Shown here one piece after another: positions 22,091-31,879 of a stretch of DNA of 64,000 nucleotides. The stretch comes from Prorocentrum cordatum (Eukaryota; Sar; Dinophyceae; Prorocentrales; Prorocentraceae): contig CAUYUJ010018467.1 in assembly GCA_963575745.1 (NCBI GenBank), forward strand, positions 103,501-167,500, written 5' to 3'. Under the pieces are notes generated by a model. That model had not been told where the DNA came from. It saw nothing but the letters and a program-made list of their open reading frames with translations, and searched no databases. Position 1 is the first letter of the stretch. The number at the start of each line of letters is the position of its first letter. Made by a program: the position numbers and the translations under genes.

Positions 22091-22625
22091 GGGAAAGTTC
22101 GTCCGCCTCCTCATCCTACTATCCATTCTAATCCAATCCCCTACCCGAGATTATCTGAATGCTGTTGTCCCTCCTCGTGTTCCTCCACTTCCCTCCTCTT
22201 CGTTCTCGTCGTTATTCGCGTCCTCTTTATTATCCGCCTCCTCTCGTCATCCGCGCCCTCCTCGTGAGTCTTCGTCAGTTTCCATATCGCCCACCCCCCC
22301 ACCTACTCCTGCTCCGCCTGGTTCTCCTCCACGCTTTGCTCCTTCTGCTGCGCATCTTCACCATCGCCCTCCTCGTCCTCCAAATCCTCATCCTCGTCGC
22401 CATCCTGCTCCTCCCCGCCCTCAGTGTCCTCCTCATCCGATCCGCATCCACCTGATTTTCCTCCAATCCTCCTCCTGGTCCTCTCCATTATCCAAGCCCT
22501 CCGCCTCTGCTTCTTCTTGTCTCCCATCCTCCTCCTGTAACTGCACTCCTCCAGACCTGACAAGCACTTTCTCGTGACCTGGGACATGGGTACCCGAGAC
22601 GCTTCTGACCTGATGACCTCACGGA
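22091..22625. other. Pyrimidine-rich DNA without recognisable gene
   Basis: The plus strand is rich in TCC and CTC triplets with no long perfect array. Open frames encode Ser/Pro/Leu-rich text only. Confidence 0.5.
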
Positions 22626-22629
22626 CGAC

Positions 22630-22862
22630 TGGGGGAGTAGAGAGAGAAGAGGGAGAGAGAGAGAGAGAGAGATGGAGAGAACGAGAGAGGAAAAGGGAGA
22701 GAGAGAGAGAGAGAGGGGGAGAGAGAGAGAGAGAAAGGATGACGAGAGAAAGAGATAGACAGAGAGAGGGAAAGAGAGCTAAAGAGAGAGAGAGGGAATG
22801 GGTGGAGAGGGAAAAGAAAGGGGGAGAGAAGAAGGGTCTACGGAGGGAGGCAGAGGCGAGGG

Positions 22863-22893
<31 letters not shown>

Positions 22894-22895
22894 GG
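22630..22895 (+). repeat. Imperfect (GA)n microsatellite
   Basis: Runs of GAGAGA broken by GGA and AAG extend for about 265 bp, with the cleanest parts near 22655-22675 and 22863-22888. Confidence 0.88.
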
Positions 22896-22994
22896 GGAGA
22901 GGCAAGCTAGGTGCGCTCGCGTCATATATGACGTCCAACCCCACCGTCCAATCCCTTACCATGTCGTAGATCTTCTCTCTATTCGCACAGTCTG

Positions 22995-23095
22995 ATGTCG
23001 TAGCAGGGCATAGCATTACATGGCATAGCATGGTGTTGAAGATCAATTTGTAGCCTGACATAGCATGGCATAGCATAGCCTGACATAGCATGGCT
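22995..23095 (+). repeat. Short tandem repeat of CATAGCATGG type
   Basis: About eight diverged copies of a 9-10 bp unit (GCATAGCATGGCATAGCAT) occur in two clusters separated by a 25-bp unique piece. Confidence 0.7.
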
Positions 23096-23236
23096 CCTGC
23101 GGCAGAAGCAACTCAACAAATCGACACCGAATGTGTAATCACTTCCGATGGTCGTTTCGGGAAGCATTTTCTATATCTTAGGGCCTATTTGGAAAGACCG
23201 AAAATCATGCCGTGGCATGTCGCTGGATATAATGAC

Positions 23237-23365
23237 GCCAGCGCCGGGCGCACGATTCGGAACGAGTGGAAGTGCGGAAATGAGGCCAGCGCTGCAGCGG
23301 AAGCACGATTCGGAACGAGCGGCAGCCCGAAAATGAGGCCAGCGCTTCAGCGAGAGCAGCACCTC
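23237..23365 (+). repeat. ~50-bp tandem repeat, 2.6 copies
   Basis: Units begin GCCAGCGC at 23237, 23285 and 23338 and contain GCACGATTCGGAACGAG. Spacings are 48 and 53 bp. Confidence 0.75.
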
Positions 23366-23538
23366 AAAAAAAACCTAGCGAAAACCCGTTTCCTGGGAAT
23401 CCTGTGCATAAAACCATTACGCGGAGGGGCGCCGAATAGTTCCCGGACGTCGCCTGGGGAGAGAGGAGAGTCGTATTCATATTGTAACTGTAGAGGGTGA
23501 AGCGAGGAAGTGGATGCAGACGAAGAAAAAACTCGGGC

Positions 23539-23723
23539 GTTGGCAGAACTGGGTTTAGTGGGACCTGGTTTAGTGATGTGTACCGGGGGAGGCCCCCCCG
23601 GCCCCGCCGTCACCCGAAACAACACCAACTATGGCAGACCTGATTTATTTATTCTGGCCAATGTAGGGGCTCTGGGGCCCTACTACTAGCCGGGTCCCCT
23701 TACCTGGAGTCCTGGCTATACCC
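23539..23723 (+). repeat. Direct repeat copy L
   Basis: This block is repeated at 24133-24338. Both start GTTGGCAGAACTGGGTTT and end GTCCTGGCTATACCC. The two copies flank a minisatellite and two hairpin units. Confidence 0.82.
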
Positions 23724-23725
23724 AA

Positions 23726-23912
23726 AAAACATGCGGGTGGGTAGGTCGCAGGTGGGTCACTGGTGGGTCGCAAATGGGTCGCGGGTGATTCGCGAGTGGG
23801 TCGCGGGTGGGATGCTGTTGGGTCGCGGGTGGGTCGCGGGTGGGTCGCGGGTGGGTCGCGGGGTGGCTCGCGGGTGGGCCGCAAGTGGGTCGCGGGTGGG
23901 TCGCGGGTGCGT
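23726..23912 (+). repeat. 10-bp minisatellite (GTGGGTCGCG)
   Basis: About 18 units of GTGGGTCGCG with minor changes fill the interval. A diverged array of the complementary type occurs at 36610-36700. Confidence 0.88.
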
Positions 23913-23913
23913 C

Positions 23914-23980
23914 GATATCCAGTGCGTCTTGGAATTTTCTGGGAGGGGCACCGCAAGGCCGAGGCGCACTGGACATAGAT
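23914..23980 (+). repeat. Short inverted-repeat hairpin unit 1
   Basis: The arms are GATATCCAGTGCGTC on the left and a complementary GGCGCACTGGACATAGAT on the right. A related unit lies about 100 bp downstream. Confidence 0.65.
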
Positions 23981-24014
23981 AAAACTTTAGCCTTTCGGGG
24001 CCATATTGTACAAT

Positions 24015-24085
24015 CGATATCCAGCGCGCCTCATGTTTCTGGGGAAGAGAACCCGAAACTCCAAGACGCACTGGATGTGGATATA
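24015..24085 (+). repeat. Short inverted-repeat hairpin unit 2
   Basis: The arms are CGATATCCAGCGCGCCT and AGACGCACTGGATGTGGAT. The loop contains TTTCTGGGGA, similar to TTTTCTGGGA in unit 1, so the two units are duplicates. Confidence 0.65.
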
Positions 24086-24132
24086 GACGCGGCCCGCAAT
24101 AGGAAGGATCCGTGCATGTGCACAGTTCGGCC

Positions 24133-24338
24133 GTTGGCAGAACTGGGTTTCGTGGGGCCTGGTTTGGTAATGTGTACTGGGGGACGCCCCCCCTCCGCCC
24201 CGTTCGACTAACCCGAAGTGCCGTCACCCGAAAAAAGCACCAGCTACGGCAGACCTGGTTTAGTGATCCTCGCCAATGTAGGGGCTCAAGGGCCCTAGTA
24301 CTAACTAGGTCCCCTTACCTGGGGTCCTGGCTATACCC
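24133..24338 (+). repeat. Direct repeat copy R
   Basis: This is the partner of 23539-23723, about 594 bp downstream and slightly longer. It shares the GGCAGACCTG, CCAATGTAGGGGCTC and CTTACCTGGGGTCCTGG segments. Confidence 0.82.
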
Positions 24339-24899
24339 GAGCTGTTCTCCTCGCTCGAGACGGCGCGGAGCTCGCTGTTTCCTGCCTCGGAGCCGCTGCT
24401 CAGAGCACGAGGCCGGGCACGGCGAGCAGACTGTAAGCTGGACCACCTGGCCTGCGGCCCCGCGCCGCTGGCTCCCGGCAGGTCGTGCCGCAAGGCGACG
24501 GGGAGAGAGGAAGCAGCGCAGCAGGAAAACGACATTCGAGTCGGAGGGGGAGGAGGAAGGGAAAGGAAAGGAAAAGAACGGTGATGACAAGACAGGGCAG
24601 GAGGGGGATGAGGAGGAGAGGGTAGTACACCAGATGGAGGAGGAGGAGGACAAGGAGAGGACAGGAGACGGGAGATGAGAAAGAGGAAAAGAAAAAGAAG
24701 GAGGAGGGAGAGGACACAAAGGGGGAACGGAAATGCCCGCAACCAGACCGGCACGGCCAGGGCTGGGAGAGAAGGCTCGCCTGCGACAAGGAAAAAGTGA
24801 AAGGGCAGTAAGGAACGGGAGAGGGTGAGGGGAAGAGGTGGGGGAAGGTGACACTCGGCGGCGCGTGGAGGGGGGAAGCAAGAGAGGACGAGCTTTCTC
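24339..24899. other. Purine-rich DNA without recognisable gene
   Basis: From 24540 the plus strand is a GGA/GAA-rich degenerate run. No coding domain or repeat partner was found. Confidence 0.5.
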
Positions 24900-26065
24900 A
24901 GAAGGCGGCGGGCTTCTACGCGTTGTGCAATCTATGTGGAGTAACGTACGCGGTGCAATCTAGGTGCTGCAATCCAGCTTGTGCAATCGATGTGGTGCTG
25001 TCTGCGTGGTGCAGTCTATGTGGTGCAACTGATTTTACAAACGGGTTGCTCTTGCAAGCATCCCACCCACCAACCCGCACCGTGGTTTTCAAAACCCATG
25101 TGGCGGCGATTGCGATGAGTGCTTGGCGTTGGCTGGTGCATTCATCTCTGTGGCCGCGCTAGCCCGCGCATGCTCGCGCGCACACCGGCCAGCTGGTTTG
25201 GCGCGGCCGACGCGGCCGCGGTGGCGCTGACCGCTGGGCACTTCCCAGCGGGCACTTCAATGCGTGTCGGGGACTTGGACGACTATGGGAGCAGCGATGG
25301 TGACGAAGGTGACGATGACGACGGCAACGCCAATGACATCGCAGATGCTGATCACGAACGTCGATAACGAAGACAATGTCGTCGCGTCGGCGATGAAGGT
25401 TTGTGAAGGAGTTCGCCAAGCGCGCGCGGCCGCCGCGCGCGATGTGCCCGGCACGCGCGCAAGCGTGTTCGAATGAGTTCGACATGCGGCGCGAGAGGCC
25501 TGTTTGGCAGAGTTTGATGAAGCATTAGCTCTTTTTTCCCTCTGAAAATCCGCACGAGCGCGAGCGCAGTTTGATTGTGAATACAGACCTTGCAAAACCA
25601 TGTCGTTAAACTTGTTTTCGGGGCGCCCGATTATGAAATCCTTCCGAAACCGCGATTTTTCTCAAGGATTTCGGCATGCGCGCGCGACGACGCGCGCGTG
25701 CGTATTTCGTCCCATCCGTTGCAAGGAATTCTTGCGACAGCACGCGTGCAAGGGCGTTCGAACGACTTCGACACGCGCGCTCGAGTGGCCCATTTCAAGC
25801 ATGTGGTGGAAATGTCGAAGAACCGATGGTTGTTTTAAGAAATGGCAAGATCACGGGGAAAAGCTTGCTGCAAAGACATAGTTCTTTGTTTAATATGCTT
25901 TCGTGGCACTCAATGTTGAAAACCTTGCAAAACCTGGTTGTTGATGGTTTTCGGCATCCGCGCGCGACGATGAGGCGGCGACGGCGACAACATAGCGAAG
26001 ACAGGTCCAATTCCTTCGAAAAAATATAGGGCCCCTAAGTGCAAACACTGTTTGGGGAATATTCT
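24900..26065 (+). repeat. Composite dispersed repeat, copy 2
   Basis: The block has, in order, a degenerate TGTGGTGCAATCTATG array (24925-25030), two GCATGCGCGCGCGACGACGC-type segments (25674 and near 25950), a GGCGGCGACGGCGACA motif (25970) and the ending GTGCAAACACTGTTTGGGG (26040). The same order is found at 58720-59720. It carries no protein domain. Confidence 0.7.
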
Positions 26066-26559
26066 CAGAAGGCTGGAGGCCTTCTGAACCGTCTGTCCAT
26101 GCCCGCCCCCTCTGCGCCGTCGGGCACGGGTGGAGAGGGGCGCGGTAGGTGGACATGTTGGTGGGGGGACGGGAAGGAGCGAGGGGCAAGCCAAATGCGG
26201 CCGCGCCAGGTCTGAAATCCTGCCTCTCCAGCCCATCAATGATCTGTCCGCCGACTGGTGTGTCCTGAAAAGCTTGATTCCCATGATGGGCCAACCGTGG
26301 GGTGCACAATCAGGAAGGGCGGGGGGGCGTCGTACATTGAACGAGGACGGACGGCACATCAGACACAAATCCGCCGATCTGGCGTGTGGGGTTCAAAAAG
26401 CCTAAGCCACAGCCTAGAGCCTGATCTTCAGCTCTGCTGCGGGGGGCTGCCGGGGTGGCTCTGCCGTGGAAAGCGGGGGTGGCCCCAAGCGCGCCTGTGC
26501 TCCGCTTTGCTCCGCTTTCTAGGGGGGCCTCGGACACGTCAAAATGTACAACTCAGGAC
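26066..26559. other. No recognisable gene
   Basis: Short frames only. I found no repeat partner within the window and no domain. Confidence 0.45.
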
Positions 26560-27065
26560 CCCTTAGGCCTTACACAATCGCTGAACGACCGTGTTCAGAC
26601 GCCCGAGATAGCCTCCAGTCGGCCGCAAAAGCGCCCAAGACGTCCCAAGAGGCCCCGAGTTCACACCCAGGAGGGCGCGAAGAGGCAACAACAATTTAAC
26701 TTCTGGCATGTTCGACGTCTCGGCCTTCACGACGTCCAAGACGCTCCAAACAGTTCCCAGTACTGTCCCAAAGACCCCCGAACACAACCACAAGACCCAA
26801 GAGAGTCCCGAAACCGCCCAATAGGCGCCGAAGACGGCCAAAGAAAGTCCCAAGACAGCGCCAGGAGAGGCCACAAAGTGGAAGCCCGAACAAATAATTT
26901 CTGCCTTGTGGCCCAAGATACCCCCTCGAGGTCCCAAGAGGCCCCGCTGAGCCCTCAAGAGATTCCCATGAAGCGCCCAAGAAGCCCCAAAACGGCGCCC
27001 AACAGGCATATAACCTGCCTCCAAAAACAACGAGAGCCCTCCCACGACATCCCCACGAACATCTC
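26560..27065 (+). repeat. CCCAAGAGGC-type short-period block
   Basis: The unit CCCAAGA followed by 3-5 bases recurs irregularly and resembles the internal motif of the ~370-bp satellite at 20270-21790. One open frame crosses the block in each direction, which follows from the repeat pattern. Confidence 0.6.
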
Positions 27066-27600
27066 ACAAGCTGAATTACCACCCACACCAGGCATTGTGG
27101 CGGAATGGGCCAATTGCCATTCAAAAGTGCCCACAGAGCCCCAGCTCAGCTCCCTCCTTTTCTTTTGCTCCCCATTATTTTTCCCACAAAAGAAAACCCA
27201 AAGAGGAAGGGAAGGATCGGGGTAAGAAATAATGGCGAGAAGGGAGGAGCCTGCTGCCACCTGCACATTCCTTTGTCGCACAAACATTCAGCACCCCCCC
27301 CGATCGGCGCGGCAGTGGCCAGAGGCCATGGCAATAATTGATGTGAGTGAGGTGGCAGCTGAGCAGGATGATGATAATGCTGACAAGGAGGAGGCAGAAA
27401 GAGCGAAGCAAGAGTACCAGGGGAAAGCAGAGGATGGAAAATGGAGGGAGCGGCAACGACGAGGGACGAATTGGATCCAGAACTCATCCGCGATCCTCAA
27501 CTTCTGCCAACACTACAGCGGGAACACAATGTTCGAAGGACCGAACACAGTCCGAGCGGTACACCCATAGTCCCAGACGACAGAAGACCCTCAACTGCAT
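27066..27600. other. No recognisable gene
   Basis: AT content is higher than in the surroundings. No domain, splice pair or repeat copy was recognised. Confidence 0.45.
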
Positions 27601-28060
27601 TAGCACATGATACATGAGACAATGTACGAAACAACACATAGAAAACTCAAAAGACAAGCACGAGACCACGCGGGAGACTCAACGGAAACAACACGCGGGA
27701 ATCCACATGCGGGAAGCCACGGGAGACAATACGAGATAGCATTCGGGGAAACATTCATAGAGGAAGAAAAAGGCCATGAACATAAACTTTTGGGGCTGCG
27801 CTGGACCCCCCCTCCCGGGCGCGCGGAGCGCGCCAGGAGCGGAGCCGGAGGCGCCGCCAGGAGGGGCCCAGCGCGGATCCAAGAAAACTGTGCGGAGCGC
27901 CAGAAGTTTATGTTGATGTGTTTTTTCTTCTTCTGCGAATTCACCCTCACACGCGGGAAACTCTACGGGATACCTACACTGCGGGAGACCACCTGGGGAA
28001 GCCACGCGGGAGACCACACGGGAGACGATACGGGAAACCATTGTGAGAGACCACGGGCCG
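27601..28060 (+). repeat. CGGGAGACCACA-type short tandem array, split by an insertion
   Basis: Diverged units such as ACGCGGGAGACCACACGGGA occur on both sides of the inverted-repeat element at 27758-27938, at about 27660-27735 and 27955-28040. The array was probably continuous before the insertion. Confidence 0.65.
27758..27938 (+). mobile_element. MITE-like element with ~38-bp inverted ends
   Basis: The left end AGAGGAAGAAAAAGGCCATG continues with AACATAAACTTTTGGGGC. It is matched by the complement of the right end, which reads AACATAAACTTCTGGCGC and GAAGAAGAAAAAACAC. The core is a GC palindrome (GGGCGCGCGGAGCGCGCC) plus GCGCGGATCCAAGAA. There is no coding capacity. Related cores occur at 38522-38650, 57915-58130 and near 18740. 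Confidence 0.75.
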
Positions 28061-28139
28061 CCGCTTCCGGGCACGGCAGGGATCGCACTCGGCCTCAGAA
28101 GCAAGATACGGGACCCGTACCGACAGCATGTCCAGGGGG

Positions 28140-28430
28140 CCTATCTGATGTCAAGGCGTGAGGCCCTCGGCGGGGCTCCCCACGGGGCCACGAAAGATGT
28201 GAGGGGGGCGCCGGGTGAGGGGGGTGCCAATATGGACGCAGCGCCGCCGTGCGAACCCTGCTGCTGAGACCTTCGGCGGAACTCCCGGCAGGGCCACGAA
28301 GGTTGTGAGGGGGTTGCCGACGTGGACTCGGCGACGCCGTGCGAACCCTGCTGCTGGGGCCTTCGGCAGAGCTCCCGGTGGGGCCACGAAGGATTTGAGG
28401 GGGGAGGGATCAGGAGGTGCGAGACGTGGG
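28140..28430 (+). repeat. ~90-bp satellite, three units
   Basis: Units contain CTTCGGCGGAACTCCCGG and GGGGCCACGAAGG. The marker GTGCGAACCCTGCTGCTG recurs exactly 90 bp apart (28250 and 28340). The unit is related to the large ~90-bp blocks at 47990 and 50260. Confidence 0.75.
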
Positions 28431-28695
28431 GCGCTGCGGATTCAGAGCGGGGACGCCACTTTACACATGAGGGTAGGAAAGTACACTCGGAAGAGGCGGC
28501 CAGCACGCTGGACGGTATCGGGGAGGGAGAATACTACCCATATCAAATTACTACCTAGTGACGGGAGGGAGTGAAAGGGAGGGTAAGAGAGGAAAGCTGA
28601 GGCGCGGCGCCTGGCGCGATCCCCGAAACCTTACGGGGCCCTGGGCTCAAACAGGTTTCTACCTCGGCAAGTGGGCACCGCCTCACGCGACCTCG

Positions 28696-30015
28696 TCACT
28701 TTCTCTCCGTGCTCTGCAGACTGATCGAAGAGTATGGGTTGTCGATGTTCTTGTGGACTATCGTGTAACTGCCGTCGACGATCTCGGTCGTGTACGTCCA
28801 ATCCTTGAAGGCGGCCTTGAGCTTCTCGTCGGCCAAGGGTGTGCCGCACAGGTCCTCGATCAGCTTCACTGGGATAGTGGACCCAGAGTCTTTGCCGTAG
28901 CGCGCCATGCACATCTCGTATATCTGGGCCACCTGCCCGTGCATGAGCATCGGCACCCCGTGCCGCCTTGCCAATCCCTGGCCCAACTCTACGTCCTTTG
29001 CCATCATCTCTGCCGTGAAGTCTGGCGTGTAGGTGCCGTCTGCAACGCGCGCAAATTCCGTCTCCCAGCAGAACGAGTTGCCCGAGGAGATGCGCATGGC
29101 GTCGAAGAGCAGCTTCATATCGACGCCGCTCTTCTTGGCGATCATCATGGCCTCGCCCATGGCACAATCCTGCACCGCGCACAACATGTTCGTGAGAATT
29201 TTCACGACCGTCTCGTGCCCGAACTCCCCACAGCGCACAATGCGCGGCGCCGACAGCGAGATGAGCGGCCTCACTCGCTCGAAGGTGGCCTCGTCCGCGC
29301 CCACGAGCGCCACCATCTTACCGACCTTGAGGATCTGCATCCCGCCCGTCACCGGCGCCGCCACCGCAGACGCCCCCCGCTTCTCGACCTCGGACCTGAT
29401 CCTCATGGTGTTCTCGAAGTCCGTGGTGGAGTGCTCGATCCACACCGCGCCGGGCTGCAGCCCTGCCAGAATGCCGCTGTCGCCCACCCCGCCGTCCTTG
29501 CCAATGCCCATGGCGGCTGAGACGTGCTCGGGCCGGGGCAGTCCCGTCATCACCACGTCGCACCTCTCGGCCAGGGCGCGCGGCGTGGAGGCCCACTCGG
29601 CCCCCTGCTCCAGCATACCCCCGGCCACCGAGGGGCCCTTGATGTCGTGGAGGACCGGGCTCAAGCCGGCACGGATCAGGTTGCCAGCCACGGCCTGCCC
29701 CAGCTGCCCGATGCCGACGATCCTGGGGAAACCAGCAGATACAGGTACCGCCAACTCCCCAGGCCTCTCCCAGAGTGCCGAGCCCCGACTGGGATCTCGA
29801 GGCGAATGCCGCGGTGGCGAAGATGGCCTCCCAGGAGGCCACCCAAAGTAGGCGAAAACGAAGGAGGGGCAGCGGCACCTGTACTCTTCTCTCCCCGAGA
29901 TCCCGACGCGCCCCGGCCTCGGCCACTCGATCGTTGGGCGGGGCGGCTGCGCTGCGGCGCACCAGCGGCGGCCGTGGCGGAGCAGCTGGCAGGACGCCCG
30001 GCCATGGGCGGCCAT
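28696..30015 (-). CDS. 3-hydroxyisobutyrate dehydrogenase-family oxidoreductase, two exons
   Basis: Exon 1 is 30015-29879 and exon 2 is 29722-28696; together they give 387 residues. The family oxidises 3-hydroxy acids with NAD(P), for example in valine breakdown in mitochondria. Residues 1-28 (MAAHGRASCQLLRHGRRWC and on) are Arg/Ala-rich without acidic residues, as in a mitochondrial presequence. The Rossmann motif IVGIGQLG is at 47-54. The substrate loop is PVTGG at 169-173, with Thr in place of the usual Ser. Catalytic Lys220 and Asn224 lie in VVKILTNML, at the spacing known for the family, and AKDVELG is near 287-293. A 45-residue C-terminal extension is present. The ATG at 30015 was chosen because upstream codons in frame lack ATG. 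The exact substrate cannot be told. Confidence 0.88.
   Translation of the reverse strand: MAAHGRASCQLLRHGRRWCAAAQPPRPTIEWPRPGRVGISGREEYRCRCPSFVFAYFGWPPGRPSSPPRHSPRDPSRGSALWERPGELAVPVSAGFPRIVGIGQLGQAVAGNLIRAGLSPVLHDIKGPSVAGGMLEQGAEWASTPRALAERCDVVMTGLPRPEHVSAAMGIGKDGGVGDSGILAGLQPGAVWIEHSTTDFENTMRIRSEVEKRGASAVAAPVTGGMQILKVGKMVALVGADEATFERVRPLISLSAPRIVRCGEFGHETVVKILTNMLCAVQDCAMGEAMMIAKKSGVDMKLLFDAMRISSGNSFCWETEFARVADGTYTPDFTAEMMAKDVELGQGLARRHGVPMLMHGQVAQIYEMCMARYGKDSGSTIPVKLIEDLCGTPLADEKLKAAFKDWTYTTEIVDGSYTIVHKNIDNPYSSISLQSTERK
29723..29878 (-). other. Putative 156-bp intron related to a dispersed repeat
   Basis: On the minus strand the segment starts TACAG|GTGCCGCTGCC and ends TCTGCTGGTTTCCCCAG|G. 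Splicing joins Glu-Glu-Tyr-Arg directly to the Rossmann strand IVGIG without loss of frame. The length is a multiple of three and there is no stop inside, so the unspliced frame is also open. Its ends form an imperfect inverted repeat (CAGGTGCCGC and the complement of GCGGTACCTG). About 75 bp of its sequence resembles 58190-58270 on the same strand, which suggests an introner-like origin. Splicing is inferred, not shown. Confidence 0.65.
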
Positions 30016-30084
30016 GCGCCACGTGGAGGCCGGGGCAGTGCCGAGGGGGGTCGCGTCCAAAGTGGCCGTCGCTCCCGTCCTGGA

Positions 30085-30420
30085 AACGGGCTCCCCTCTG
30101 GTGGGGCCCGGCGGGAGCGCCTATAGGAGAGGCGCCCAAGAACATCCAGAGCCTCCTCGACGCTCGAAACCGCCCTCCGCCTCGATCCCCTCGATGTCCA
30201 AGGATGGGCTGGATCCGATGGGGGTCGCCACCAAGGGGGTCACCGCCTCCTCCTGGAGGCGGACTCCCCTGGGGGGACCCTTCGGAAACTTACAGGAAGG
30301 CGCCCAAGAACGTCCAGAACCTCATCGATGTTCGACCCGCTCTCAACCTCTCAACCTGGATACCCTCGACTTCCGGGGGTGGCTGAAGACACCCCCCCTG
30401 GTGGTGACCCCCCTTGGCAC
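30085..30420 (+). repeat. ~168-bp tandem duplication upstream of the dehydrogenase gene
   Basis: The strings GGCGCCCAAGAACATCCAGA (30131) and GGCGCCCAAGAACGTCCAGA (30299) are 168 bp apart, each preceded by a CTCCCCTNGGGG-type segment. A partial third copy begins near 30388. The duplication lies just 5' of the gene start on the gene's strand, so it may fall in its promoter or untranslated leader. Confidence 0.75.
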
Positions 30421-31110
30421 TGCCCGAGAGGGTGGGGGAGGACTGACCCAACTATAATGGGGCCAGAATAGCTATACGTAGAGGGAAGCGTCCTGGCCAC
30501 CCTCCCCCTGACCTTCCACAGGATGCTCCCTTGGGAAATGGATTCGGCTGCTTCGTGTCATCCTTCTGCAGCTCCTCCTGCTGCTCCACCTCCACCTGCA
30601 AGTGCTCGCGCACCCTGTGCCCCTGCTGCCCGATATCCACCACCGTGCCGCCAGGTACGACATGGAGTGCCCTCAGGCCCAGCCGAGTTCTCCATAGAAG
30701 GGCCTGGACCCTGGATGTTCGGCTGTCATGAGCGATCTCGAGGATACTGGCGTGACTCTACCAGAAACCTCGGGACGGTGGTTGGGATCCCACACTTCAA
30801 AGACATGACTTGAGCGTAGCTGCCCCGATACGCAACGCGCAACACGTAGCGAATTGGTACGGAGCTCAACACGAAGACTGAACACGTAGGTCTGACGCGA
30901 TACGTTCGCCAAAACGTGTGCCAATACATGGAACCAACGCGCAACGTATTGGCACGGACGCCTTGAACACGGGACGTGTTGCGTTTCAACATGGGAGTAT
31001 CGAGACAGATAGGGACTTGAAATGGTCCACGGACGCGTCCTCACGCCTCCTTGGGCTCCTCTGAGGCCGTCTCGGAGGCCCTGGGGGTCGGCCCGACGGG
31101 CCAGCACCGT
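30421..31110. other. Unassigned DNA containing a foldback segment
   Basis: No gene is recognisable. Between 30825 and 30990 two nested inverted repeats occur: GCGCAACACGT (30837) with ACGTGTTGCG (30974), and GTGCCAATAC (about 30918) with GTATTGGCAC (about 30946). The segment is probably a small foldback element. Confidence 0.5.
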
Positions 31111-31111
31111 C

Positions 31112-31600
<489 letters not shown>

Positions 31601-31879
31601 CTTTGCCATTCGCGGTCCTCCGCCCCGAAGAGCATCCAACACAGCCAGAGATGGCAATGAGGTCGCCCCAAGACGGCACCCCAAGGGGCCCAACCAGCCC
31701 CAATCGGAAGACAGCTCGCCGCGTGGGCCCCACCGCCAGCCCAAACGGCGAGCATACATCGGGCGTAGCCCCGCACGCATTTGGATGCCCACGCTTCGTC
31801 CTTGTACTACTCGCGGGCCCCCAGCACGGTGAGTGCGTTGACGGCGTCCTGCTCGTACAAGGGACACAAGTAGGTTGCA

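Noticed and set aside
30016-30060. Earlier start of the dehydrogenase at a TTG codon (30060)
   Set aside because: The first ATG in frame is at 30015 and the resulting N-terminus fits a presequence; nothing supports TTG initiation.
30040-30090. Spliced-leader relic upstream of the dehydrogenase
   Set aside because: GACGGCCACTTTGGACGCG on the minus strand only partly resembles the dinoflagellate spliced leader as I remember it; too many mismatches.
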